In this document: piece by piece, positions 20,773 through 33,118 of the stretch
How positions within the stretch are numbered: the stretch's first letter is position 1
Layout: each line of letters starts with the position of its first letter
From: Purpureocillium takamizusanense
Lineage: Eukaryota > Ascomycota > Sordariomycetes > Hypocreales > Ophiocordycipitaceae
NCBI RefSeq assembly: GCF_022605165.1
Contig: NC_063070.1
Span: 3,286,001-3,350,000, forward strand
Direction: 5' to 3'
Length of the DNA: 64,000 bases
Program-made: the position numbers and the translations under genes
Notes under the pieces: generated by a model
The model's input: the letters and a program-made list of their open reading frames with translations, nothing else
Told to the model about the DNA's origin: nothing
Database searches by the model: none

Positions 20773-23292
20773 ATGGACATCATGTCCGCCACAACAAGTC
20801 CCGCGACCCAACAATCCAACGGCCGGCTGCGGCTGCCGCCACCGCCCCGAGTCTCCGATCCAGACAGCGGCACACGGTCGGCCGAGCAGACGTACAATGA
20901 CACGTACGTTGTCGCTTATGACTTTGGCAGTCTCGGTGCGTCGCCTCAACTCGCATTTGGAGTGTGGCTACCCTCTGGAGTTGACTGACTGACCCTTTTG
21001 CCATCGCTGTGGCGGGCGCGGGCGGTACAGATTACGATGTGGCAGCCAAAGAGTTCAGCGCGCTGCTCGACAGCCTCGAGGCGGCTGGGCTGCACACAGA
21101 AGTGCGCCCTAGCTTCGAGAAGACCATGCTCGTGTTTGTCAAGGCGCCCGAGCAGCTTCTGGGCAACACAGTCTACAAGTCGAGGCAAGTGACGCCATAT
21201 TGACGGCAACGTGTGGGCTTCCGATCCGTGGTCGTGGGCTAACGGACATGTAACCATCGCATAGGGTGAGGGACTGGCTCTACAGCATCACGCAAGTCCG
21301 CCCTGAAGGCGACAAAAACACCGCGGTTCGCGCCTGGTACGAGGCTGAGGACCTCTTGGCCATGCATCATCTCGTGGCCTGGCCGAAAGAGCTTGGGGGC
21401 GCCGGCATCACCCCCGAGACGGGCCGATGGGAAAACGTCAAGGCTATTTTCCCGCTGCACAACGAGCGCGAGAATCAAGTGCTCTTGAGACACCTCAGCC
21501 GACGTCTGGTGCTCACGGTCGACGACTTTGACAAGATTCGCGACCTGCTTGGCGCAAAGGTAGGGTGTGCGTGCGCATCTAAAGACACCTGGAGACGCGG
21601 CTGACAGCAGTCTGGTGCTACTCCACGCAGGTTGCATTTTACTTTGCCTTTATACAGACGTACCTGATGTTCTTGACGTTTCCGGCCCTCACCGGCGTCA
21701 TTACGTGGCTTTTCCTATCGCAATACTCGCTCGCGTATGCCATCCTGACGAGCATTTGGTGCTCCGTCTTCCTCGAGTACTGGAAAGTCCAAGAAGTGGA
21801 CCTAAGCATCCGATGGAATACACGAGGGGTCAACAAGTCTAAAACCAACCGGCCCGAGTTCAAGTACGAGCGAATCCTCGTCGAAGCCAATGGCCGGGTA
21901 AGGCATTACTTTCCCAAGTGGAAACACGTCGCCCGACAGCTTCTCCAGATCCCGTTCATCGTATTGGCGACCATTGTTCTGGGCGCCATCATTTGCTGCG
22001 TCTTTGCTGTCGAGATACTCATCTCAGAGGCGTACAATGGCCCCTATCAGTTCTATCTGGTACGTGCAAAGCTCTCACAAATTGACGTGTCGTTTATCTT
22101 GCTTACGATACGGATGTAGGAATACTTGCCTACGGTGCTCTTGGCCGTGGCGATTCCGTACATGAGCTCATCCCTCGAGGGCGTTGCCGAGGCGCTCACA
22201 CAATACGAGAACCACCGGACCGCCGACCAGCACGAGATGTCGCTGACGCAAAAGATCTTCCTGCTCAACATCATCACCAACTACCTGCCCATTCTGCTGA
22301 CGGCGTTTGTATACGTCCCGTATGGACACGTTGTGGTGCCCAGCTTGAAGCGCATCCTGCAGCGTCTGTTGCCCAGTCTCGAGACGCGCCTGTCGGCAGA
22401 GGCGTTCCGTTCCGACCCGAACAGGCTACGAAACGAGGTCATTGCTCTCACTGTCACCGGACAGCTATCTAGCTTCTTCGAAGAGAACGTTCTGCCGCTC
22501 ATCAAGCACAAGTTTCTTGGCTGGCATCGTGCCTACCGCAGGGCACATTCCAAGGACGCCATGCTCCTACGCCTGACAACGGACGACCCCGACGAACTCG
22601 ACTTCTTGAAGACGTGTCGAAATCAGGGCACATTGCCACAGTATAACGTGCAGGACGATATTGCCGAGATTGTTCTTCAATTCGGCTACCTGGCGCTCTT
22701 TGCACCGGTGTGGCCACTCATTTCCCTCGGGTTTCTCATCAACAACTGGATCGAGCTTCGATCGGACTTTGCCAAGATATGCTTTGAGCACAGACGCCCA
22801 GCTCCCACCCGCGCAGACGGCATCGGGCCATGGGTCCAGTCGCTGGAGATGCTCACGTGGTTGGGCAGTATCATCACGGCCGCGGTGGTCCATCTCTTTG
22901 GCTCTGACGCCCACAAGCCTCACTGGGCGACGCTACCCGTGACCATCTTCGTCAGCGAGCACATCTTGCTCGTGCTGCGCTCCCTGGCGCGATGGATCTT
23001 TGAGAGGTTTGGCTCCGAGCAGATTCGCAAGGAGCGCGACGAGCGATACGCCAGGCGCTTGTCGTACCTGGAGACAATGGAAGCGAATAGACAGGCCGGG
23101 CTGCACCTCAGCCCTGCCGAGAAGGAGAGGAGGAAATCGGTGCTTGTTCTGGGCTCTTATAGCTTCTGGAGGAAGCAGGTGGATGATGGCATGAGCGCCG
23201 CGGCCGGTCTCCGGCTCATCAACTTGGCCAAGGAATGGGACGCGGAGCACGCCGACATTGCTGAAGAAAAAAAGAAGAAGAAGAGGAAGTGA
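20773..23292 (+). CDS. TMEM16/anoctamin family lipid scramblase (Ist2-like)
   Basis: A calcium-dependent phospholipid scramblase, or an ER-plasma membrane tether related to yeast Ist2. Exons: 20773-20935, 21031-21184, 21265-21559, 21631-22059 and 22120-23292, giving 737 aa, close to nhTMEM16 of Nectria (735 aa as I recall). The N-terminal cytosolic domain (DYDVAAKEFSALLDSLEAAG) is followed by about ten membrane spans beginning VAFYFAFIQTYLMFLTFPAL. Calcium-site acidic residues are visible in DDIAEIVLQFGY and NNWIELRSD. The C-terminal helix region ends in a Lys-rich tail. The intron at 21185-21264 starts with GCAAGT, so it is a GC-AG intron; a GT donor in the right phase is absent there. Location is likely plasma membrane or ER. 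Confidence 0.93.
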
Positions 23293-23400
23293 TGAAGCTG
23301 GTCATCCTCATAAGTAAACTAAGACCGTAGCTACCTGAGGGAGCAGAGGACCCGGACAATGGTAACAGTAGTCCTGCAGCTCAGGATGGGCTCGCCTAAG

Positions 23401-24665
23401 CTAAGCTTCCACTGGCATCTTTGCGTTTCTCAAAGGTAACTCTGTGGCCTTGTGGTCATCGCCCAGAAGAGACTTCAATTTCTTGTCAAGCCAATCCAGA
23501 TCCGTTTTACTCAATCCAGGTCCGCCAGCCCTGTAGTCGTGCCGCCACCTGTCAGCATTCCCGTGGGCCAAGCGCACGGCTTGGAACAAAACTCACCAGT
23601 GGCCCCAGATGGACGGGAACGGAACGCATTCTCCAATTCCTTCTGCCATGCACTGCACTTCGTATTCCGAATCTTCGGGAGGAAAGTAGAGATCTGTCTT
23701 GCCCGGCAGCACCAGCGTTTTGGCTTTGATCGCTTGCATGGCGGCTTTGAAGTTGCCGTTGTATGGCTCTTGGTTAGCACAATCCCCCCTTTGCCACGTC
23801 TCCAGCATTGTCAACATGTTCTCCGGGTCTACTCGATGAATAGGGCATGGTTAGTTAGCTTAACAGAGGTCGGCGCAGACTAGACAGGCACTGGTGGAAG
23901 GGGTAACACTGGCAAACCTTTGGAGAGCGCCCACGCCTCCCAAAAGTCCGTCATGAACTTCTCGAGACTGCTGTAGCCGAGCGCAGTCTCGTACACGCGC
24001 TCTCGGTAGAAGGCCTGGCTGAACCCCCACCCCGCATATACACGGCCGAGCGCCTTGAGCCCCGCCGTCCTCTCCTCTTCGGACCACACCCTGTACCTCT
24101 CCGCAGGTGTGCTTTCGCCAGCGCAGCTCCCCGCCGATGAGGCGCCCTTGGCGGCAAGCAGAGCGCTCTTCACCCCCTCGAGGAAGACCTGGTTGTGTAG
24201 CGACGTCCGCGCGCTGCCGCAAAACGGCACACCGAGGTCGGTGAAGTCGGGGAACTGCGTGAGCCACTGGTATGTCTGCGCGGCGCCCATGCTCCAGCCG
24301 AGAACGCAGCGCGCGTGGGTGACGCCCAGTCCCTTGGTTACGAGCTGGTGCTGCGCCGTGACGTTGTCGCGGAGGGTGATGCTGGGGAAGGGTCGGGAAG
24401 GATCGCGTGGTGTGTTGGACGGGCTGGTGGACTGGCCATTGCCGAACATTGCAGGGACGATAATGTAGTAGCGTTTAGGGTTGAGGGCTTTGTCTTCCCC
24501 GATGAGCCACTCGTTGTCTGAGATGAGGCCGCTGAACCAGCTTGGGTAGATGATGGCTGGGCTTGCTGCGTCGCCGTACGTCTTGTAAGCGATGAAGGCA
24601 TTTTCTAGCCTGCCACCCAGCTGGAGCTCGACGTCGCCCAGGTCAAATGTCTTGTAGTCACCCAT
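23401..24665 (-). CDS. Alpha/beta hydrolase, homoserine-acetyltransferase-like
   Basis: A protein of 369 aa with exons 24665-23918, 23828-23597 and 23530-23401 (introns 89 and 66 nt). It belongs to the MetX-like branch of the alpha/beta hydrolase fold: IIYPSWFSG near the oxyanion region, the nucleophile S125 in GWSMGAAQTYQW, an Asp in PGKTDLYFPPED and the catalytic His in IWGHWAGGPG. The GHWAGGPG ending is typical of a fungal subgroup that is not the biosynthetic homoserine O-acetyltransferase, so the true reaction (esterase or acyltransferase) is unknown. The start MGDYKTFDLGDVEL was chosen because the open frame before it (79 codons) is unlike the family. Confidence 0.88.
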
Positions 24666-25862
24666 TGTGTGTGAAAGAGTAGCGGACACCGCCGACAAGT
24701 TGATAGCAAGGATTGTAGTTGAGGATATGTTCTGTTTATTGAGTTGCGCGATGTTGCTTTGCTTGGAGGTGAGGGGGTCGAGGAAACTACCCCAAACATT
24801 GGTAGCCAGGCCCCCCAGTCCGTGCGATAATGTGAACCTACATGCCCATCCCGGCCAGTCGCGGGCTCTCGTGACCACGTGCGAGGGGCAGGCAGGCAGC
24901 ACGTCTCCAACACGGAAGCGAGTGCAGGTCTACAAAGTACCATTTGTTGCCCAATTAAGGGGACGCGCGTTGCTATCCTTGACTAGCCGAGCTTCAAACT
25001 TCCCTTGGCCAGCCTTGTCAACCCATCTCACCATGGCTTTGAACAGACGAGGCAGCGGAGCGCACGCTGAAGTCGTGTCTCCGAACTTGATCAGGGGACT
25101 GTTTCCATGTCCCTCGTTGACGGGCAACTTCGTTCAAGTTGGAGCGGCAATCAAAGGAGGGGAGCCCTCCATCAACGACAGCTTTGGCATACAGCCCGGC
25201 TGGAGCATATAGACCCGACGGGTTGTCGCAGCGTATTATATCGTTCTGTGATCGATCGGTCAGTCGGCGAAGGCCTGTCAACATGGACGCGGGGTAACCA
25301 GTCTGGTGGAGCGGGGTTTTGATCCTTGAAAAGGCTCTCGCGCTTTCCGCAGAACCCCCTCACCCCCCCATTCCGGCGTCAGTGGGGGCAACACGGGGAA
25401 CAAAGTGCCGGAGTTCAGGCACGTTACATTTCCAACAGGCGGAGCTACTCACTACAGCACGCCGATGTGCCTTCTGGTACAGGCGGAGGGCGGTGGCGCG
25501 GGGGTCGTCGTCCCGCCCCCACCTACGTAGTGTGGTGAAAGCCCGCGATGTCGCTGAAAAAGTTGGAGATTTTTATTGAGACATCAGCTACTTTGTACAA
25601 GTAGTTTGGGTCGCGTCGTTTGGCAACCCACTTGATGACGGGCCATCGGCCGATAGATACGAACAGATTGTGGGCCTAATGCTCCAAAGAAAGGCGAGGG
25701 CGAGGCAGTTGTAGCAACACCCGGTCGACTCTGTGCTTTATATATTCAACCCAGCCCCCCGCTGGCTGATGGGTTGACGGCGGACACCTAGGTCGCACGC
25801 TTTCGTAGAGCGACCGCATATACTCACTCCAACACCTCACATCAACAGAGACCCTCACTACA
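24666..25862. promoter_or_regulatory. Divergent promoter region, hydrolase and GH3 genes
   Basis: About 1.2 kb between divergent start codons. TTATATATTC at about 25737-25746 is a likely TATA box for the GH3 gene, 117-126 bp before its ATG. A 59-codon frame from 25033 has no family features and I do not call it. Confidence 0.45.
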
Positions 25863-27570
25863 ATGTCTCTGCAAAGTCGTAGAAAGGCCGTCGGCCAAGT
25901 AAGTCGTCCGACTACATTACGCCATGTGACGGACTGGCCGCCGCCGCCGCCGCACGGTCGCTGACAAGACATCATCCGGCACGCAGCTGTTTGCCGTTGG
26001 GTTCCACGGCACCGAGATCAACGAGGACATCCGGACGCTGATCCGCGATTACGGCGTCGGGGCGATTGTGCTGTTCAAGCGCAACGTGCGAGACGCGGAC
26101 CAGCTCCGCGGCTTGTCCCAAGGCCTCCAGTCCATCGCCATGGAGGCCGGCCACAGCCAGCCGCTCTTCATAGGCATCGACCAGGAAAATGGCCTCGTCA
26201 CGCGCATCTCGCCGCCCGTGGCAGCACAGATGCCCGGTCCCATGTCCCTGGGCGCCACGGGCTCGCTCGAGTCGACGCATGCCGTCGCCGTCGCCACCGG
26301 AGAGATGCTGCGCCATTTCGGCATCAACATGAACTACGCACCCATCGGCGACGTAAACTCGGAGCCCCTCAACCGAGTCATTGGCACGCGGAGCCCCGGC
26401 GACAACCCGGAAACCGTCTCCAGCTTCGCCGCTGCGTGCGCCCGCGGGCTGCGAGAGGCCGGCGTTGCGCCCTGCATCAAGCACTTTCCCGGACACGGCG
26501 ACACGGATGTCGACTCACACTATGGCTTGCCCGTCATCGACAAGTCGCGAGCGGACTTGGATAAGACGGAGCTCGTGCCGTTCCGAGACGCGGCTCGTCA
26601 AGGGATCGAGATGGTGATGACGGCGCACATTTCCATGCCTCAGCTGGGCTCGAAGCTTCCGTCCACCCTGTCGCCGCAGGCGATTGGAATCCTGCGCAAC
26701 GAGTTCGGCTACGACGGTGTCATCATGACCGACTGCCTGGAAATGGACGGTATCAGAGCCACGTACGGCACCGTCGAGGGCGCTCTGATGGCGATCCAAG
26801 CCGGTGTCGACAACGTCATGATCTGCCACACATTCGACGTACAGGCGGCAGCCATTGACCGAATCTGTGCTGCGATAGACTCCGGCGAATTAACTCAGCA
26901 GAGGATAGACGAATCGCTGAATCGCCTCAGCAGGCTCAAATCACACTTCACCAGCTGGGACACGGCCCTTCAGACGGGGACACCGGAGGCGCTGCAGAGT
27001 CTCAACACCCAGGGCTTCGAACTGGCTTCAGGCGTCTACAGAGCTGCCGCGACTCTTGTGCGGTCAAGGCCCGATTTCCTGCCCGTCTCGCCAAGCGCAT
27101 TAACCGTGTTTGTGTCGCCCGGCCCGAATATTCCCGTCGGCGGCGGCGCTGTCGACAGCGGCGATGCCACTCTGCCGACGCGGGTGCCTTGGGTGAAGAG
27201 TGCATTTGCCGACACGATACGTCATCACAATGGCGACGTGGTGGACATTCGCTTTACGGAGACGGGCTTGACCGATGAGCAGTGGAAGCAGGTGACGGAT
27301 GCCGACGTGGTCATTCTGGCAACCCGCAATGCCCTGGAGTCGCCCTACCAAAAGGAGATGGGCTTGGAGATTGCCCGCCGTCGCGAGAACAGAGGGATAG
27401 TGGCGATTGCGACGTGCGCACCATATGACTTTTTGGAAGACGAAGACGCCATCGGTACATATTTGGCGGTTTATGAGCCCACAGTCGAGGCTTTCAAATC
27501 GGCAATCGATGTCGTCTACGGGAACGAGAAGGCCCTCGGCAAGCTACCAGTGCAATGGCCTAGGGTGTAG
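25863..27570 (+). CDS. GH3 beta-N-acetylhexosaminidase (NagZ-type)
   Basis: A glycoside hydrolase of 539 aa that removes terminal N-acetylglucosamine or related sugars. Exon 1 is only 36 nt (25863-25898), and exon 2 runs 25987-27570. The GH3 NagZ hallmarks are DQENGLVTRISPP, then IKHFPGHGDTDVDSHYGLP with the His/Asp acid-base loop special to NagZ-type enzymes, and VIMTDCLEMDGI with the catalytic nucleophile Asp. A C-terminal domain of about 200 residues follows, as in fungal members. There is no signal peptide, so it should act inside the cell, perhaps on N-acetylglucosamine released from chitin or glycoproteins. Neighbours give no operon-like hint. Confidence 0.92.
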
Positions 27571-27872
27571 AGTACGGCAGTCTCTGTTGCGCAAGGATGC
27601 GGATGGGAGCGTCGACCCGAGTTTGGCCTCTCGATGGCATCGTGTATGTGAAGGCTCTGAGCGTGTCAGTGTCTAAAATGAATAAACAGTGGCCCGGAAC
27701 GTGGAGCATGCACATATTGTTGTTGCCCTGGCGCGTTCCGCTCACATGGGCTGTTGTCAATGACCCTGAGCGACATATTCAAGGAAGTGAATGGAACGAG
27801 AAGTGCACGGCTATTCGTTCACTGAACGCTGAATTAGGTGATAGTATAAAAGATGCTGCTTCAAGGGGGCTT

Positions 27873-29401
27873 TCAACAAGTAAATGGAGAAGGGATCTGG
27901 CCGCTAGCATAGGCATCTTTGATGGCAAGGACGGTGACGTAGAGGCCAGCAACGCAGATGAACCCACCCATGAGGATTGTCGCGATGGAGAGTGTAGCCT
28001 GAAACCACCTTTTACGCCACGAGTAGAAGCCACCGCCGTCGTGATAGGAATCATGGAGCCAGAACATGCCGGCACTGTTCGCATGCATAGGGCTCGGAGT
28101 CAGCGAAACGACCGAAAGACGTGTCAAAAAAGTGTTGCGATACTAACATTCCATATGTAAACCAGGCGGCAAAGAGCGACGCGGAAATTCCGATCAAGTA
28201 GTTGAAGATTGGCACTCCGACGGCGAGAAGAAACGACAAGCCGTTGGCGAGCAGGACGAGCAGGACCCAGACGCTCCACCCCAGCACGGTGTGGCTGTGG
28301 AGATGTCTCGAGTGTCGAAACACCCTCACGAAGATGACCTTGCTGGCCGTGTGCGCGTAGAGAGCCCCCGCAAGGAGAAAGTTTGGTAGTGCGATGCCGT
28401 AGGACACCTTTTGCCAGTACGGCGAGAGCGACGAGAATGACGGCGACAAGACTGTGCTCCCGATGTAGCCGTAGGTCACGCCAGCGAAGATTGCGTAGAA
28501 GACTGTGGCGAATGACTGCAATGTGTACGCGGCGCGCATGGCGTGCCTCGGCTCCTTCATCTCTGAGATGAGGACGAAGAACCTGCATCGGGTCGATCGA
28601 TCGGGCATGAGCGATGCCGTTATTCGTCGACAAAGAAAAGCCGGGGGCTTGACGTAGGAGAACTCACATAAAGTGTCCAGCGTAGGCAAACACAGGGTTG
28701 GTGATTGATATAAACGCCGTGTAGAAGCTAGAAGGCATCGCGACCTCGACAATCCGATTCGGATCTGGCGACATGCCTGCCGCAGCCATGCCCACGACCC
28801 CTGCAATAGATATGCTCAAGACGCTCGCGATGGAGATCCAGCCCAGTCCGTGAAACGTCCTCGGCAGCGAGCACAGCAGAGTCGGGATGGCGAATATCCC
28901 CGTGTACAGCGTCAGACAGAGCTTGTTGTCGCTCAAGGCCGCGAGCCCGATCTGGCCCGCGAGCAGCTGCCCGCCGCAGGCGAAGATGGAGAAGCACAGC
29001 GTTCCAAAGGCCAGCAGCTCGCGCCCTACGGGCCCGAAGAGGATGTACCCCGCGTCGCCCATGGTGTGCACCTCGGGGTGGCGAAGCTTGAACTGAACCA
29101 GCAGCCACGACGTGTATGTCGCGAAGACGCCGAGGAACACGATGATGACCAGCCCCGGGACCATGCCCACCACGGCGAGAGATGAGGGGAGAGAGAGCAT
29201 GCCATTGGATACGATCTCGGTGATCATGAGGATGGCGACGAGCGGCCAGGTGAGTCTCTTGTATTTGATGTCATGGTTGGCCTCCTGCCCAAAGACGTCG
29301 GCGGCGGCATCATGGTCCTTTGCATCAGAAGGCTCCTCGTCGCCGCGAGGGCGGCCATGGCCGGCGAATATGGCCTTGTCACCCGATCTGGGCGCGACCA
29401 T
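27873..29401 (-). CDS. Amino-acid transporter, AAAP family
   Basis: A membrane protein of 456 aa with exons 29401-28668, 28582-28148 and 28074-27873. It belongs to the amino acid/auxin permease (Aa_trans) family. A soluble N-terminus of about 50 residues leads into LTWPLVAILMITEIVSNGML, the family's first span, with SLPSSLAVVGMVPG next and EVHTMGDAGYILFG after span 3. ITNPVFAYAGHFMFFVLISEM corresponds to the FAF-G-H-P region and IALPNFLLAGALYAHTASK to span 8. About eleven spans are present. Fungal relatives include neutral and aromatic amino acid permeases such as Neurospora mtr. The start at 29401 is the first ATG in frame. Substrate specificity is not readable. Confidence 0.9.
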
Positions 29402-31009
29402 CGTTTCGTGGCAGGCGCCGGACGGGAAAGAGATTGAAAGAAAGAACGATAACGGCCAAGTCAAACTGTGGATCGGAGCGGTTGTTGGTTCCTCAAATAG
29501 TAGCTACCCGTTGAACCAGGAACAGCGGCCGATCGGGGCCTTGACGGAGGAACCAAGGGAATTGATTGATCGTGGGCGCAAACGACTCAGCCAAAGCCCT
29601 CGGTTCTGCGATCGCAGCGTACACTAACCCGTGACAGGAAGGTGTCCGTCCCCAGTTCAATGTTTGCCGTAGTAACGCTTGAGAAAAAAATGGCCTGCTG
29701 CTTACTGTGGCTGGGATGCTGGGGTATTGGTGTTCAAGACTTGTTGACGCGCCCCCCCCTCCCCCTAATGCGTATCTGGTTGGCCATCAGATCACCGGCG
29801 CGCGCGAAACGACGAGGCCCCTGTTCTGCGTGTCTCTGAAGCAGCGGTCGGCGCTTTCTCAATCGGGAATGCCGAGAGCCGATGGATATTTGGCTATATA
29901 TTCCAGGTTGAATCACCCCGTTCATGTCAACTGTTGTCTGGGTCGCGGTTAGTAGCAAAAGGCAAATCTTGCCTGCCTCGATGCTGAGCGCGCACCCTCG
30001 CACCCAACTCGAACTTGAACGGACCACCCTCATGCACAGAACAACGTCTGTAGTCGGCTCGAGACGGGGTATGCGCTCAACGTTGCCGGATACAAAGGTC
30101 GACCGTGAGCGTCCCGTCGCCCTCGCCCGCTGCCGAGGCGGCCTCCCGGGCGCTGTTGCGGATGTGATTGTTGGTGATACGATCCCAATTGGAATTGGCC
30201 ACGTCGACGACGCCCGTTTGGAGCAGCACCGTTGGCCGAAGGGGCGTGAGTAAGTAGCGGGCCAGGGCAGGCAGTCGCGCGACTCCCATGTCAGCGGCTT
30301 CAAGTCCCGAAAGGATTCCACGATGAAGGGACGCCCGCCGTAGCCAACCCAGGAGCCACGAGGTGCGCCTCGGCACTGTTCATGACGACCATGTGTCCCG
30401 CCGTATGGCCTTGCAGCGCAATCATTTGCGCGATGACGTCCTCGTTGGTTGTGTGTACAACGACCGGCCCATGTCCTGTCTGGTAGTGAGAATGTCGCGC
30501 AGGGTGCTTATCTGCGGTTTTATGGCTGTCGTGACAACGTTATCGTTGGCCCTCAACAAAACTGCCAGACAGGGCGAGAGTGACAAACTCTTTGAGTCAT
30601 GACCCATGCCAACATCCAAGGCCACGTGCGACTCGGTGAACGCGTCTTCATCAATGGCCACGCCCCTGTGAGCAGGTTGTTCTGATATGATACAAAACGC
30701 TGGCTTGATGCCAGCTTTCCAGATGCAAAACACACCCTTACTTGCGCCTGATCGAAATCTTGCGCTGACCCCAGGAAGGGAGCCGGTCGCCGTTGGGGGG
30801 CGTGACGATGCGCGAGATACCACCATGGTGCGCTCTTTGCAGGCGGATACCCGGCACGCCCCGCGGGGAGCCAGTTGGTGGAACATGTGTTTGTTGAGAT
30901 TTAGGCGCCTCAAGCGCGCCTGGACGGCGTTGGTCGTCGTAAATATGGTGCCAGGCGGCATCTGACGCGCAAAGCTCGCTGCGCCCGTCGATAAACGCCT
31001 TTAATAGTG
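29402..31009. other. Intergenic with possible further relic fragments
   Basis: About 1.6 kb. The minus strand keeps long open frames (30422-30961 and 30077-30376), and the latter segments might be scrambled parts of the amidohydrolase relic that lies beside them, but I cannot align them to the family. No intact gene is supported. Confidence 0.35.
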
Positions 31010-31560
31010 TCACACCGACGCGTGATGGATGTAGATCCCATACAACGAGGCCCGCATCGTATCCAGTACGAATATAGCCGAGTTAGCCGAGTCTGTAGAG
31101 GCCAACTCAAACATGGGCATGCCAAGTGCCGAGAGACGAGAATGAGTGGCAATGGCAGGGCTCCAGCTGTGTGACGCATCTCGCCTGTTGTCTAGACCAA
31201 GCAGCCGCGCTGGCTCAGTTGTGATGGATGATGGCGCACTGCCGATGACGGCAATGGCCTGGTCGTGCGGCTTGAGTGCGTCGACGGCAAGGCCCCAAGG
31301 TGTCACGAGAGTCGACGACCCAGTAACGTCTTTGTTGGACCACAGCTGTGGTGTCTCGCAAACTCCAGCATGCGAGTTCAAGTCGATGAGCCCTGGTGTG
31401 GCGATGCGACCGTGCAAGTCGACCACGGTGGCATTGACGCCTTCTTCTCCGTCCACGAGCGTCTGTGACAAGCAGCGTCGCCGTCACCGTTGATCAACGT
31501 GGCATTTTGCAAACGAACACGCGAAGCCACCGTGGGCGGGCCAGGCACCCCGTGGCCAGG
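31010..31560 (-). pseudogene. Relic of an amidohydrolase-family gene
   Basis: The minus-strand segment begins VRLQNATLINGDGD, shifts frame, and continues VVDLHGRIATPGLIDLNSHAG, which is the signature start of a metal-dependent amidohydrolase (strand plus the His of the DxHxH site, here N-S-H). It goes on DVTGSSTLVTPWGLAVDALK and HDQAIAVIGSA. It then jumps directly to ITTEPARLLGLD, a motif that normally lies some 250 residues later near the C-terminus. The body of the enzyme with the other metal ligands is therefore missing, and the gene is dead. The deletion point is near 31220. Confidence 0.6.
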
Positions 31561-33118
31561 TTGTAGTTGACGGTAGGTCGTTGCTCGTTGCGGGCGCACT
31601 GGGCGATGCCGTACCTCTAGGTTGGCAGGGGACAAAAAAAAAACGGCCGCCGCTGAAGTTTCATGGCTTCGAGAAGAGCATCTTCAATAGCTCAGGACGA
31701 TCCAGACCGCGGCAACGGTTGCGGCGCATGACAAGGAATTGTGTTTGAAGCCCGAGCACAGCCCTGTTGCGTCTTAAGTTCGGTCTGGCTGGCTGCCGCT
31801 GCGTGGTCTTCATCTCCCAACAAAACAACATTCGTCGAAGCTCGCTCACACACAATAAAGTTCCGGTTTGGAAGGAGAGCCAATTTTCACCGTCGGGCAG
31901 CGGTCGTGCAGTCGCGCCAAACCGTGTCTGGTGCTTGATGTCGACCCGACCCAACGGGCCACAGGCACGGCCAAGGTCAATGTCGATGTGAGCGCAGCTG
32001 CCCAAACAACCCCAAAGTGGGAAGTTGGGAATTTACAAAACGGGAACAAGCGCACAGCTGATGAAGAGACTTTGGTGGGCTATGAAGGGAGGAAGAGGAG
32101 ATATATAGGTAGCCGAGCGAGAGAGAGTCAAGTGAAAGAGCTGGCCAACTGGGAGGCTGACCAACTGACTAATACCTCACAACAGAAACTATTTATTATC
32201 TGCTGTGCGCCCTTGACGTTGTCGCATGGACGGTCATATGCGCAGCCCCATGGTTACACAATCGACAACGACCGGCAAGGCGCCGAGGAGAAGCAAAGCA
32301 AGGTGGCACAACCATTAACGCCAGATTGGCTCCTCCCAACTGCAATGGGAAACGAGTTCTCCGGGACAGACTTATCCGCCGGGTCGCGACCATGTCCGAA
32401 CGAGTGAGGCGGCCCCGTTCTCTCACGGCGCCGAAAGATGCCATCATTGGATCATATTACTGGCAATGCTACCGAGTTCCGGTGCAACGCTTTGGTAAGC
32501 CATTAGCTAAAATGACATATCGGAAGACTGTCCTTGCAGCTTGTCTGTCATTTCCAGGACCTCATCATTTACCACGTGCACTTCCCCTTCTTGGAGCACC
32601 ATGCAATCTCGCGAGTTGTTCTCCCCGACCAGGGGGGGGTGCAACGCGAGGAAAAAGGCGATGCGCAGGGCGAAATAAACAAACGCAGCGCGAAACACAG
32701 TGTTGTAGACTGTGGCCTCTGTCGCGAGGTCGCCCACCTGCAATAAGCCACGAGCGAAGGCTGCGAAACTTCCCTATAAGCAATGATAGAGTGTCATCAT
32801 CTGCACTCTTAGTACCCATGGTCAGAACCCTTCATGGACCTGAAGTGGGATTGATGCGCGTTGGCGATAGACAAAAGGCGGCCATAATCGTCAATAGATA
32901 GACGCCCTACATCGGTGGGCAGTTCACCCCTGAACTTCGATGGGTGTCGCACACAATCGCGGGTTGTGTGGGTGGCAATACTCCGGCCGAGCCTTGCGAC
33001 ATTCATGTTGGGTCTTCGTTGTGGCGGAACAAGTTTGTCATGTGCGATGTGGTATATGTATTAATTCTATTAACTCGTAACAACTTCCACGACCTGCGTG
33101 TTCTGATTCTGTCTTGGC
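31561..33118. other. Intergenic, no supported gene
   Basis: About 1.6 kb. A minus-strand frame at 32507-32743 has one hydrophobic stretch with a faint likeness to RTA1-type membrane proteins, too weak to call. Nothing else is recognised. Confidence 0.4.

Noticed and set aside
32507..32743. Hydrophobic minus-strand frame resembling RTA1-type proteins
   Set aside because: Only one hydrophobic stretch, no second family block in order, and no splice-supported continuation.
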